A stretch of DNA of 64,000 bases. It comes from Firmicutes bacterium TM09-10. GTDB lineage: Bacteria; Bacillota; Clostridia; Lachnospirales; Lachnospiraceae. Shown piece after piece: positions 37,316-47,000 of this stretch. A model generated the notes under the pieces. It did not search any database, was not told the DNA's origin, and worked only from the letters and a program-made list of their open reading frames with translations. The stretch is taken from NCBI GenBank assembly GCA_003481005.1, contig QUKC01000011.1:1-64000 (forward strand), read 5' to 3'. Each line of letters opens with the position of its first letter. Positions within the stretch are counted from its first letter, which is position 1. The translations under genes were made by a program, and so were the position numbers.

Positions 37316-40300
37316 GCATAGATTTAACAGGTATCACCAATAAAAACGAATACTATACCAATCATTATTTTTCCACTGTGTTTGAAGAAAATACGAGTGC
37401 TACTATCAGTGGTTGGAATGCAGCTGCAAGAGAGTCCGAAGAAATCAAAACTCCCTGGTCGCTTCTGCGTCAGAATACCCGACAGTATTATACGGCACAT
37501 GATAAATTTGTCCGTTCTTCTGTAAACTTACAAGTGCTAGCCAATATCAAGGCGCTTGCAGGTAACTATATGAAATCATTGGGCTATCCGGAAGCAAAGC
37601 CAGAAGTTGTGGCAGTGGATGATTCTCTGTCGGTTCCGGTTTATCTTGAAATGACAAAGAGCAATGGCGCACCATTGCTGTGGGTATTGTTGTCAGCATC
37701 TAAAGAATCGGATGCGGGCATTATGGAGAGCTTTGTGTTCAATGCCGACGATGTGGACGACGATGCTGCCGGTATACTTTACAAGGGTGTTTTGGGCGAG
37801 ATGGCAAACGAGGACCTGGTTACAAAAATCCTCTTTGGCACAGCTGAACCTCCTCGTTTTGTTATGCTGATTGGCATGAATCAGATCGCTCTTATCGACC
37901 GCAACAAGTGGAACGAAAAGCGCTATCTTCAGTTTGAACTTGAGGAAATCTTTTCTCGACTGGAAAACACGACTTTGCAGGCAATGTCTGTCCTGCTTCA
38001 TAAGGATTCTCTTTGTCCTGATGACGGAAAAGTTCTGTTGGATGAGTTGGATGAACAGAGCCAGAAGAATGCTTCCGGCGTATCGCAAGACTTGAAGTAC
38101 GCCCTCCGTGAAAGTATTGAATTGCTCGGTAACGAAGTCCTTTACGATATGAAGACACGCCTTGGGCGTGATCTTGATGCAGATCCTGTAGATGCCGGAC
38201 AGTTGACTCTAGAGTGTCTGCGCTATATGTATCGTATGCTGTTTGTGCTCTTTATTGAGTCCAGGCCGGAACTTGGCTATGCACCGATCAAAGCACAGAG
38301 CTATTACTCCGGATATTCTCTGGAAAGTTTGCGAGATATTGCAGATAATATTCGTGATGATGTAAACGAAGTTGGCGATGGTTATTACCTGCATGAAACT
38401 CTGGCAAAGCTCTATGAGCTGATTTATGACGGCTATCCAAAAACGGAAGATGAGCTGAAAAAAGCGACAGGTTCCGATAGCCTGCACGATATGTTCCTGA
38501 TTGCTCCGCTGAGGGCACATATCTTTGATCCGGAATATACCAAGATGATTACTGCGGCCAAGCTGAGAAACAGCTGTATGCTGCGTATCATCGACCTTAT
38601 GAGCTTGACAAGGGCTACGGGCAGAAAAAATGGTCGCCGTGGTCGTATTTCCTATGCAAATCTGGGTATCAACCAGATGGGTGCAGTTTACGAGGCACTT
38701 CTTTCCTATCGAGGTTTTATTGCCGAACATGACCTTTATGAAGTAAAGAGAGCTGGTGACAGCTTCAACGAGCTGGATGTTGGATACTTTGTATCTGAAT
38801 CTGAGCTTGACCAATATACCGAAGATGAGCGTGTCCGTTATGAATCTGGTGAAAAAGCGGGCAAGCTTCGTATGTATGAAAAAGGCACTTTCATTTATCG
38901 TCTGGCAGGTAGAGAGCGTGAGAAATCTGCATCCTACTACACACCAGAGGTTTTGACCAAGTGCTTGGTTAAGTATGCTCTGAAGGAGCTTCTTGAGGGA
39001 AAAACTGCGGATGAAATTCTCAAGTTGACCATCTGCGAGCCTGCTATGGGTAGTGCAGCGTTCTTGAACGAAGCGATCAATCAGCTGGCAGAAGCCTATA
39101 TCTCCCGTAAGGAGAAAGAAACCGGCGAGATCATCAGCTATGAAAAGAGATTTAATGAATTGCAGAAGGTCAAGATGTTCATTGCCGACCGCAATGTTTA
39201 TGGCATCGACCTGAACCCTGTAGCTGTTGAGCTGGCAGAGGTTTCTCTGTGGCTGAACACCATTTATGAGGGCGGCTTTGTGCCTTGGTTTGGCACGCAG
39301 CTGGTGAACGGAAACTCCCTGATCGGTGCAAGGCGGCAGGTGTATCGCATTGAGAACGTACAATCCACCTCTAAAGGGCTGCGTTGGTATGAGATGGAGC
39401 CTGATCGGGTACCGTTGGGAACAAAACGTATGCCCAAAAAGCAGGTTTATCATTTCCTGCTTGGCGATCCGGGAATGTGCAGCTATTCCGATAAGGTTAT
39501 CAAGCAGTTGGAGCCTGCAAACATCAAGGAGATGAAAGACTGGAACAAGAAGTTTACCAGTCCTATCACTGACGATGAGGTTGTTACTCTGTTGCGACTT
39601 TCTGCGGCAATTGATGAGCTGTGGGAGGCGCAAATTCAGTTGCGTAAGGAAGTAGGCGCTAAAACACAGGACGCTCTCTCTATCTTTGGCTATACCGATG
39701 ATGCAGAGGATTCGCATACTACGATTCGTCAGAAGGACAAGATCTTCAGTGAACTCTATAAGAGCGAACACATGAGGAATGCCGGTCCGTATGCCCGACT
39801 TAAGTTTGCAATGGACTATTGGTGTGCGCTGTGGTTCTGGCCGATTGACAAAGCAGATCTGCTTCCTACCAGAAGTGAATTTTTGTTTGATATGTCTCTG
39901 ATTCTTGAAGGAACTACAAAATCTGTTCTTGTGACTGATACTGCAACTGATAAGAAGAATATCCATGGACAGATATCTATGTTTCCGACTGAAATGCAAA
40001 AAATCGAAGCTGAAATTCTTGATTTATATTCAGATATCGGTGAGGTTGATATTCCTGCGTTGAGAAAACAAAATCCGAGACTGGATCTGGCTGCAAGAAT
40101 TGCAGAACAGAACAAGTTTATGCATTGGGAGCTTGAATTTGCGGACTTGTTTGCGGAGCGCGGCGGGTTTGATCTGATTATTGGTAATCCGCCTTGGATA
40201 AAAGTCACATGGAATGAAAAAGACTTCTTATCTGAAGTTTTACCAATTATCGGAATTAGAAAGGAAACCGCATCTTCTGTAAACAAAATGCGCACATCCA

Positions 40301-42120
40301 TTTTGGGTACTAAGGTAGATACAAATGCTTTCATGCGTGAATACGTTGGAACAGCAGGTCTACAGGCGTTTTTAGGTAGCGTAAGCAATTATGAAATGTT
40401 AGCTGGTGGCTCAATTAACTTGTACACGAATTTCATTCCACAAGCATGGCATTTTACAAATGAGACAGGTATTGTTGCGTTTATTCATCAGGATAATGTG
40501 TTTACTGATGCAGATAAGGCGAACATTCGCAAGGAATTATATAGAAAATTAGTGGCACATTACCACTTTGTAAACCAGAAACTTTTATTTGATATTGGTA
40601 ATACACGCCAATTTAGCTTAAATATTTATTCGAACAAGCCAAGTTTGTCTTTTGTTACAATATCGAACCTATTTGAACCAAAGACCATAGATATGTGCTA
40701 CTCAGAGACAAATCCAGATGTGGAATTAGGAATTAAAGATAGTGACGGAAATTGGAACACAGCAGGTAATAAATCCAGGTTGATTAGAGTAAATAAAGGT
40801 GCGCTTTCATTATTTGCATCCGTATTTGAAGACAGTGATGATTGGGCTACAACAAGACTTCCTTCGTTGCAAGTGAAAGAATTTTTGGAAGTGTTGCAGT
40901 GTTTTGCTGAGAATAGAAATACCATTGGACAGCAAAACAAAGATGTGTTTTATACTGGACTTTGGGACGAACCATCCGGTCAGACCACTGGAATATTCGA
41001 GAATAACCCGACCTATGCCATTCAGCCAAATGAACTAATTATTTCAAGCCCGATGATTGGTTCTGCTAATCCATATTTCCAAAATGCAAAGGAAGTTTGT
41101 GATTCTCATCGAGCCTATGAGCAAGTTGATTTACAGGCGCTTTCCAAAAGCTACTTACCACGAGGAAAGTATCGTCCTCTTATTAGTGGATCAGAGTATG
41201 CTGAATTATTCCCCAAAACCAGTTGGGGAACGAGCTACTATGATGAACCTAAAATTGTCCTGAGAAGAAGACTTGATCATGAAGGTGCAAGATCGTTGAT
41301 TGCTAGTATTGCACCTCGAAAAGCAGCACATATTGACACCGTTTTCGGCATGGCTTTTCGAAATTGCAACTTAGCACTTGTTGCAGGATTAATGGCTTCT
41401 CTGCCTTATGATTTCTTTATAAGAATCATAAAAAAGAGTGATGCTCGATTTGATACGCTGTCAAAGTTGCCGATTCTGTCTGGGTGCAAACAAGAAGCTG
41501 CAATAATAATTCGTTCTTTACGTCTTAACTGCTTGTCGAAATGGTATGAAGATATATGGAAGAACTGCTATCCGGAGTCCAGCATACTGGATGAATGGAG
41601 TAAGCAAGATCTTCGTCTTGAGAAACAGCCTTTCTCCACGCTTCAATCAAATTGGAACGAGGAGTATATCCTGAAAGATGACTATTCTCGATACCAAGCA
41701 GCGGTAGAACTAGATGCGCTTGTCGCGCAAGCTTTGGGTATGAGCTTTGACCAATTAATCTTAATATATAGAATCCAGTATCCGGTGATGCAGCAATATG
41801 AAGCGGATACTTGGTACGATGCCAACGGCCGCATCACTTTTACCAACAACCGCAGTCTCACCGGTGTGGGCTTCAGCCGCCCCGAATGGGAAAATGCAGG
41901 TGCCGTTCAGCCGGTGCGTCACGGTGACGCACCCTGGGATGGCGTGATGAAACACGCACCGACAGGCTATGTCTTTGCCCGTACCATCATGGATGACACC
42001 ATGCCCGGCGGCCCTGTGGAGCGCACCATTGAGTATTTTGCCCCCTTTGACCGCTGTGATCGTGAACAGGACTACGAAACCGCATGGAAGTTCTTTGAGG
42101 AGAAGTACGGAAGGATGTGA
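37312..42120 (+). CDS. Large Eco57I-type N6-adenine DNA methyltransferase, DrmMI-like
   Basis: A 1602-aa protein. The N-terminal 530 aa are helical. The methylase core has SASYYTPEVLTKCLVKYAL (about 539), SAM motif I CEPAMGSAAFLN (about 578), YGIDLNPVAVELAEVSLWL (about 628) and catalytic NPPW (about 960). The region after NPPW (40190 to about 41750) should contain target recognition and is plainly AT-richer than the coding on both sides. The last 110 aa (YDANGRITFTNNRSLTGVGFS onward) are GC-rich again. It fits DrmMI of class 1 DISARM, which methylates host DNA as self, though type IIG-like enzymes share the layout. No PD-(D/E)XK motif is obvious in its N-terminus, arguing against a fused type IIG nuclease. 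Confidence 0.9.
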   Translation: MSIDLTGITNKNEYYTNHYFSTVFEENTSATISGWNAAARESEEIKTPWSLLRQNTRQYYTAHDKFVRSSVNLQVLANIKALAGNYMKSLGYPEAKPEVVAVDDSLSVPVYLEMTKSNGAPLLWVLLSASKESDAGIMESFVFNADDVDDDAAGILYKGVLGEMANEDLVTKILFGTAEPPRFVMLIGMNQIALIDRNKWNEKRYLQFELEEIFSRLENTTLQAMSVLLHKDSLCPDDGKVLLDELDEQSQKNASGVSQDLKYALRESIELLGNEVLYDMKTRLGRDLDADPVDAGQLTLECLRYMYRMLFVLFIESRPELGYAPIKAQSYYSGYSLESLRDIADNIRDDVNEVGDGYYLHETLAKLYELIYDGYPKTEDELKKATGSDSLHDMFLIAPLRAHIFDPEYTKMITAAKLRNSCMLRIIDLMSLTRATGRKNGRRGRISYANLGINQMGAVYEALLSYRGFIAEHDLYEVKRAGDSFNELDVGYFVSESELDQYTEDERVRYESGEKAGKLRMYEKGTFIYRLAGREREKSASYYTPEVLTKCLVKYALKELLEGKTADEILKLTICEPAMGSAAFLNEAINQLAEAYISRKEKETGEIISYEKRFNELQKVKMFIADRNVYGIDLNPVAVELAEVSLWLNTIYEGGFVPWFGTQLVNGNSLIGARRQVYRIENVQSTSKGLRWYEMEPDRVPLGTKRMPKKQVYHFLLGDPGMCSYSDKVIKQLEPANIKEMKDWNKKFTSPITDDEVVTLLRLSAAIDELWEAQIQLRKEVGAKTQDALSIFGYTDDAEDSHTTIRQKDKIFSELYKSEHMRNAGPYARLKFAMDYWCALWFWPIDKADLLPTRSEFLFDMSLILEGTTKSVLVTDTATDKKNIHGQISMFPTEMQKIEAEILDLYSDIGEVDIPALRKQNPRLDLAARIAEQNKFMHWELEFADLFAERGGFDLIIGNPPWIKVTWNEKDFLSEVLPIIGIRKETASSVNKMRTSILGTKVDTNAFMREYVGTAGLQAFLGSVSNYEMLAGGSINLYTNFIPQAWHFTNETGIVAFIHQDNVFTDADKANIRKELYRKLVAHYHFVNQKLLFDIGNTRQFSLNIYSNKPSLSFVTISNLFEPKTIDMCYSETNPDVELGIKDSDGNWNTAGNKSRLIRVNKGALSLFASVFEDSDDWATTRLPSLQVKEFLEVLQCFAENRNTIGQQNKDVFYTGLWDEPSGQTTGIFENNPTYAIQPNELIISSPMIGSANPYFQNAKEVCDSHRAYEQVDLQALSKSYLPRGKYRPLISGSEYAELFPKTSWGTSYYDEPKIVLRRRLDHEGARSLIASIAPRKAAHIDTVFGMAFRNCNLALVAGLMASLPYDFFIRIIKKSDARFDTLSKLPILSGCKQEAAIIIRSLRLNCLSKWYEDIWKNCYPESSILDEWSKQDLRLEKQPFSTLQSNWNEEYILKDDYSRYQAAVELDALVAQALGMSFDQLILIYRIQYPVMQQYEADTWYDANGRITFTNNRSLTGVGFSRPEWENAGAVQPVRHGDAPWDGVMKHAPTGYVFARTIMDDTMPGGPVERTIEYFAPFDRCDREQDYETAWKFFEEKYGRM

Positions 42121-42124
42121 AAGA

Positions 42125-42898
42125 ATGACGGATGTATTTTCTGTTTCTTCGTTAGAAGAGTATATTAAAATTGTAGAACGTTTTTCACCAAATTTTTCGT
42201 TATCAAGAGGCCAAGGTAGTGATCTTCCGTTGTTTCCCTCTGCCTTAAGGCGTGATCAAGATGGAATGCGTTTGTATAGCAAAACAACTATACAGTCATT
42301 TCTGGAAGATTTTAAGTTCAATTCTCAAATGTATATTGAAGGAGCCTCTACTTACCATGAAAATGATTGGTTAATTCATGCGCAACATTTTGGTGTGCCA
42401 ACATGTCTTTTGGATTTTACATATTCCCATTTGGTTTCACTGATGTTTGCGCTTGAAAAAGCATTTGACTACGATCAAGATGATGAGGATAATGCTGTTG
42501 TCTGGTTATTAGATCCGGAGGCTCTAAATCTAAAGACGATTGGAAGAAAAGAAATTATAAATCTTTCCGAAGAAGCAATTGATTCTGTAAGAAGGTTTGA
42601 ACATCCCTTTGTTGTTAATTCTCGAAAAAACAATGCTAGAATGATGGCGCAAAATGGATTGTTTGTATATTTTCAGTATGATGCAAATGCCCTGCAAGAG
42701 ACGGATGGAGCAGATAAATTCTTAAAGAAGATAGAAATACCGCACATTAAAACAAAAGAGATGTTAAAAACTCTTTACATTTTGGGAATGAGATTTAGTA
42801 GTATCTATCCAGAACTATCGTCTATATCAAAGGATATAATACTAAAAAATAGGGTTTTAGAGTCATATAAGCAGGAGGAAAATGATGATGGATACTAA
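42125..42898 (+). CDS. FRG-domain protein in the defence operon
   Basis: A 257-aa protein. FSLSRGQGSDLPLFPSALRR (about residues 24-43) gives the F/S-R-G-Q signature, and HAQHFGVPTCLLDFTYSHLV (about 84-103) the H-x-G-x-P-T-x-L-L-D signature of the FRG domain. FRG proteins are widespread in defence islands and their biochemistry is largely unknown. ATG 42125 was chosen because it directly follows the methylase stop; an upstream start would overlap it heavily. It is visibly AT-rich compared with the methylase 3' end and the giant helicase, as is the next gene. The two look like a cassette placed between core genes. Confidence 0.88.
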   Translation: MTDVFSVSSLEEYIKIVERFSPNFSLSRGQGSDLPLFPSALRRDQDGMRLYSKTTIQSFLEDFKFNSQMYIEGASTYHENDWLIHAQHFGVPTCLLDFTYSHLVSLMFALEKAFDYDQDDEDNAVVWLLDPEALNLKTIGRKEIINLSEEAIDSVRRFEHPFVVNSRKNNARMMAQNGLFVYFQYDANALQETDGADKFLKKIEIPHIKTKEMLKTLYILGMRFSSIYPELSSISKDIILKNRVLESYKQEENDDGY

Positions 42899-44033
42899 TT
42901 TTACTGTTAAACCGACAAATTTAGATCAAACAATCAAAAACATAGTTATGTCCATTGATAAGGGTTATGAGCTGCAAAATATGGATGAAGATACCATTAC
43001 AAGTGACACAAAGTTGGACTATAATGACAGTCTTATTTTAAAACCATTTTATCAAAGAGATTATAGGTCAACTGTCGAAGATGAGAGTTCACTTATTGAG
43101 TCTATTCTTGTAGGAATTCCAATTCCTCCTGTGTTTTTATGCTCTACTAGATTAAAGGGCGTTCAAGTTTTAAATGTTGTTGATGGTCAACACAGATTAT
43201 TTGCATTTTATCGGTTTCGAAAAGGAGACTTTCGTCTTTCATGCCTCCCTTTGCTTCCAAAATTTAACGGCATGAAATTTGATGAATTGCCTTTTGAATA
43301 TCAGGAACAGTTTATTTCGCACAAACTTCCAGCTTTTGTTTTTCGTGATTTTCCTGGAAAAGAGTTTGAATTGGAGGTGTTTAATCGATATAACAAGGGC
43401 ACAAAGGCCTTACCACCTCAAGAAATTCGTAATGCGGTATACGCATCTCCTCATAACGAACACATTAGTGATTTTGTTAAACAAATATATGAAGGTGACA
43501 GTGAGCGAGATAAAAAGTTGCGAAATATTTTCAATGTAAGCAAAGATCGATTGCTGAAAAAAAAGGTTCACGAAGGAATTTTCAGTATTCTATATGTTCT
43601 AGAGTATGGTATTCAAGAAGAATTTAAGGACTCAACTACATATGCAACAGAATATATGAAAAAGAAGTCGAACTTCTGTAACAATAGTACAGAAGAGGAG
43701 ATAATGCAAGATCTTAATTCTATGCGTGCATTGTTTGAAAACTATTTGAATTGGCTACTTGAATGCACAAAATATACGCCTTATCCAATTTCTAAGGAGT
43801 TTTATGGCATCTCTAGTAAACAGTATAAGTTTTCCACGTCTATGGCACTGGTGTTAACTGCACTTTATAAGAAGGTTTACATTGATATTGGCAGTAACAA
43901 CTTAGCATTTGATGATGTTATTCTTAAAATGAAGACGTGCTTGATACATTCATTCTTAGAGGATTCCTCATATTCCGCATCGAGTACTAATTCAAGGGAA
44001 ATAGAAAAGTTAATAGATAATTTCACAATATAA
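42885..44033 (+). CDS. DUF262 (GmrS-like) DGQHR-motif protein
   Basis: A protein of about 382 aa. PFYQRDYR (about 48-55) and VLNVVDGQHRLFAFYRF (about 93-110) are the ParB/DndB-like DUF262 signatures. In GmrSD type IV enzymes this domain uses nucleotide hydrolysis and is linked to a DUF1524 HNH nuclease. No HNH motif is seen here, so another protein may provide nuclease activity, for example the C-terminal region of the 2107-aa protein. The C-terminal half is helical. The start is one of the ATGs at 42882-42888, and 42885 fits AGGAGG best. The start overlaps the FRG stop by 14 bp, which ties the two genes together. Confidence 0.88.
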   Translation: MMDTNFTVKPTNLDQTIKNIVMSIDKGYELQNMDEDTITSDTKLDYNDSLILKPFYQRDYRSTVEDESSLIESILVGIPIPPVFLCSTRLKGVQVLNVVDGQHRLFAFYRFRKGDFRLSCLPLLPKFNGMKFDELPFEYQEQFISHKLPAFVFRDFPGKEFELEVFNRYNKGTKALPPQEIRNAVYASPHNEHISDFVKQIYEGDSERDKKLRNIFNVSKDRLLKKKVHEGIFSILYVLEYGIQEEFKDSTTYATEYMKKKSNFCNNSTEEEIMQDLNSMRALFENYLNWLLECTKYTPYPISKEFYGISSKQYKFSTSMALVLTALYKKVYIDIGSNNLAFDDVILKMKTCLIHSFLEDSSYSASSTNSREIEKLIDNFTI

Positions 44034-44058
44034 TACTATATATGAGGAGGATTGCAGT

Positions 44059-47000
44059 ATGTTACCATCCATACTTGCGAAACAATTACAGAAAGGCATC
44101 GGGGATTACATTGAAACCACATTCCCGATGACCAACGAACCGTTCAAAGGTTCCGTAGAGAAAATGCTGTCGAATAAAGGCTCTGTTTACCATGAGTCTT
44201 ATGTTGCTGTGCGCCTTCCGTTTCGTGTGGCAGCGGATATGCCAACTTGTTTTGAAGCAATTCATCCTGCATATCTTCCTTACGTGCATCAGCAAAAAGC
44301 TTTTGAGCGACTGACCGGAGATGATGGTAGATCCACGTTAGTTGCAACGGGTACTGGTTCCGGTAAAACCGAGTGCTTCCTTTATCCAATTCTGGAGTAT
44401 TGCTATCAGCACCGTGGCGAGCGAGGAATAAAAGCACTTATTATTTACCCCATGAATGCCTTGGCAACGGATCAGGCGAAACGTATAGCGGAGCTGATCT
44501 ATGGAAGTGATGAACTCCGTGGGAATGTGACTGTCGGGATGTATGTTGGTGGACAAGAGCATACGCCCGCCCGTACTATGAGTGAACATGGCGTTATTAC
44601 AGACCACGAAACCATGCTGAACAACGCACCGGATATTCTGATGACCAACTATAAAATGCTGGACTATCTGCTGGTGCGTCCGAAAGATGCTCTCTTGTGG
44701 CAGGATAATGAGCCTGAGACTCTGAAATATATCGCAGTCGATGAACTGCATACATTCGATGGTGCGCAAGGCACAGATTTGGCTTGTTTGCTTCGTCGTT
44801 TGAAACGGCGCTTGGGCATCTATGATGGATACCTGTGCTGTGTCGGTACATCTGCAACGATGGGCTCTAAGGAAAACAATAGCAGTATTCTGAACTACGC
44901 AGAAGAAATCTTTGGTGAGCCGTTTGACAAGGATGCAATTATCACGGAAGATCGTTTGAGTGCGCAAGAGTTCTTTGCGGGTGCCGAAGTGACGGAATTT
45001 ACGTTGCCAACAGTAGAGCAGGCTATAGAGTTGGAAAAATTGTCTGAGGAAGATGAGCCTTCGGCCTACTTGCAGAGCGCGGTAAAAGACTGGTTTCCGA
45101 ATTTTTCTTTTGATGTCCTTGACGATGAAGGCAGAATACAGCTTGGATATGAATTGATGCATCACAGTTTCATGCAATCGGTTATCAATCTGACCGGCGG
45201 TACATATTATCAGGTTTCTAAAATTGCAGAAGATTTGGCTGTCCATTACCCGGATTTGAAAACCCTGCCTGATGCAGATGTAGTTATCAATTCTCTCTTT
45301 GCTTTGATTTCTCATGCAAGAACGGGAACGGTAGGAAAACTGCGTCCTTTTTTGAATGTTCAGGTTCAGCTTTGGATGCGGGAACTTCGTCGCTTGGTTG
45401 CAAAAGTAGGCTCAGATGAAATCACTTATGAGATTGCTCATGATTTGAATAAACAACAGGCAAAGCAGTATCTTCCGGTTGTAAACTGTCGTGATTGTGG
45501 TATTACGGGTTGGGTATCTGTACTCAATGAACGTAGCAATGCCACCATGACAAATATTGAATCGTTCTATAATCTATATTTCCGTGCGGACGAAAAAATC
45601 GTGATGATGTTTCCTCATTCTCATGATGAACGTGTTTCGGGTATGATTCCTGCAAGAATTTGCCCCGATTGTCTGCAAGTAAAACTTGGTGAGGATGGGA
45701 CTGACGAGTGCGTCAACTGCGGTGCTGAAATGGTTGATGTAATGATTCCCAGCCCAATCAAGACTTCTGGCACTAAGAACCACAAGCAATACGTTTGCCC
45801 CTGCTGTGGCAGTCGTCGTGGTCTGTCGTTGATGGGTCTTCGTAGTGCAACAGAAATTAGCGCAAGCATTTCTCAAATGTTTGCGTCCAAGTTTAACGAT
45901 GATAAAAAGACATTGGCATTTTCTGATAATGTCCAGGATGCTGCACACAGAGCAGGCTTTTTCAACTCAAGAACATGGCGTTTTGGCCTTAGAACTGCTA
46001 TTCAAAAATACTGTACTGAAATAGGTTCTGGGAAAAACCTTGCGGATTTTCAGACGGGTTTTATTAGGTATTGGCATGAGCACATGACCGATGAGCAGTT
46101 TGTAAGCTTCTTCATTGCTCCTAATCTGACTTGGAAGCAAGCCTATGAAGATATGGTTGAGAAGCGCAGCTTGGGCAAGGATAAGCAGGCACAAATTTTG
46201 GTATATGAAGTAGAGCAGCGTATTAAATACGAAATCATGCTTGAATTTGGTCTTGCCGGTAACATTGGGCGAACGCTTGAAAAGTCTAATTGCTCTGTTA
46301 TTTCCTTTGCTACGGAAGATATTATTCGGATTGCTGATGCCGTACAGGAAAGAACTATCAATGAACTTGGTGTGCTGACCTCTGAAAACTCGGATTCGTT
46401 CAAACGCATGGTTATCGGGTACTTGAACCTTATGCGCACAAATGGCGCTTTTGAGGATAAAGTGTTCGATGAATATACCATGGGCGATGGCAATGGCTAT
46501 ATGTTGTCAAACGACAGGAATCGTTGGCTGCCTGGCCGTCAGTCGGGTCGAAACACACCTCGCTTTATTGCTGAGCATATTGGCAATGGTCGCTCATCTT
46601 TTGAGTTCGATTCACCTGCTGCTAATAAGTATGTGGACTGGATTGCTTCCTGCTGTAACGAAGTGCTGGTAGATGACAGCACGTTTCGGGCAATCAGTAA
46701 ATTTATTTTGGACGAAGCAGTGAAGCAAAATGTAATATCTCTGGTTCCTTCTTCGGTCAATTATAAGATCTACGGGCTAAATAAGGAACGTGTCTTTATC
46801 ACGGATGATGTGATGCAAATGCGTTGCGATAAATGTGGTTCTGTATATGCTGTTGCAGCAGAAAATGCAGAGCTTTGGATTGGTGCGCCTTGCCAAAGGA
46901 CTACCTGTGGTGGGTTCCTTGAAGAATACGAGTCAGGCGAAATAAATTATTATGGCCGCCTTTACAGTGCTGGTGATTTGGTTCGTATCAACGCAAGGGA

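Noticed and set aside
38209..39999. Long leftward open frame of 596 codons
   Set aside because: It is the antisense of the conserved methylase core (motif I and YTPEVL regions). It has no ribosome binding site, and its translation is rich in rare residue patterns typical of shadow frames.
42885..44033. Complete GmrSD type IV restriction enzyme
   Set aside because: Only the DUF262 part is seen; no DUF1524/HNH motif occurs in this gene or the next one.
44338..45315. Leftward open frame of 325 codons inside the giant helicase gene
   Set aside because: It overlaps helicase motifs on the other strand and lacks any start signal.
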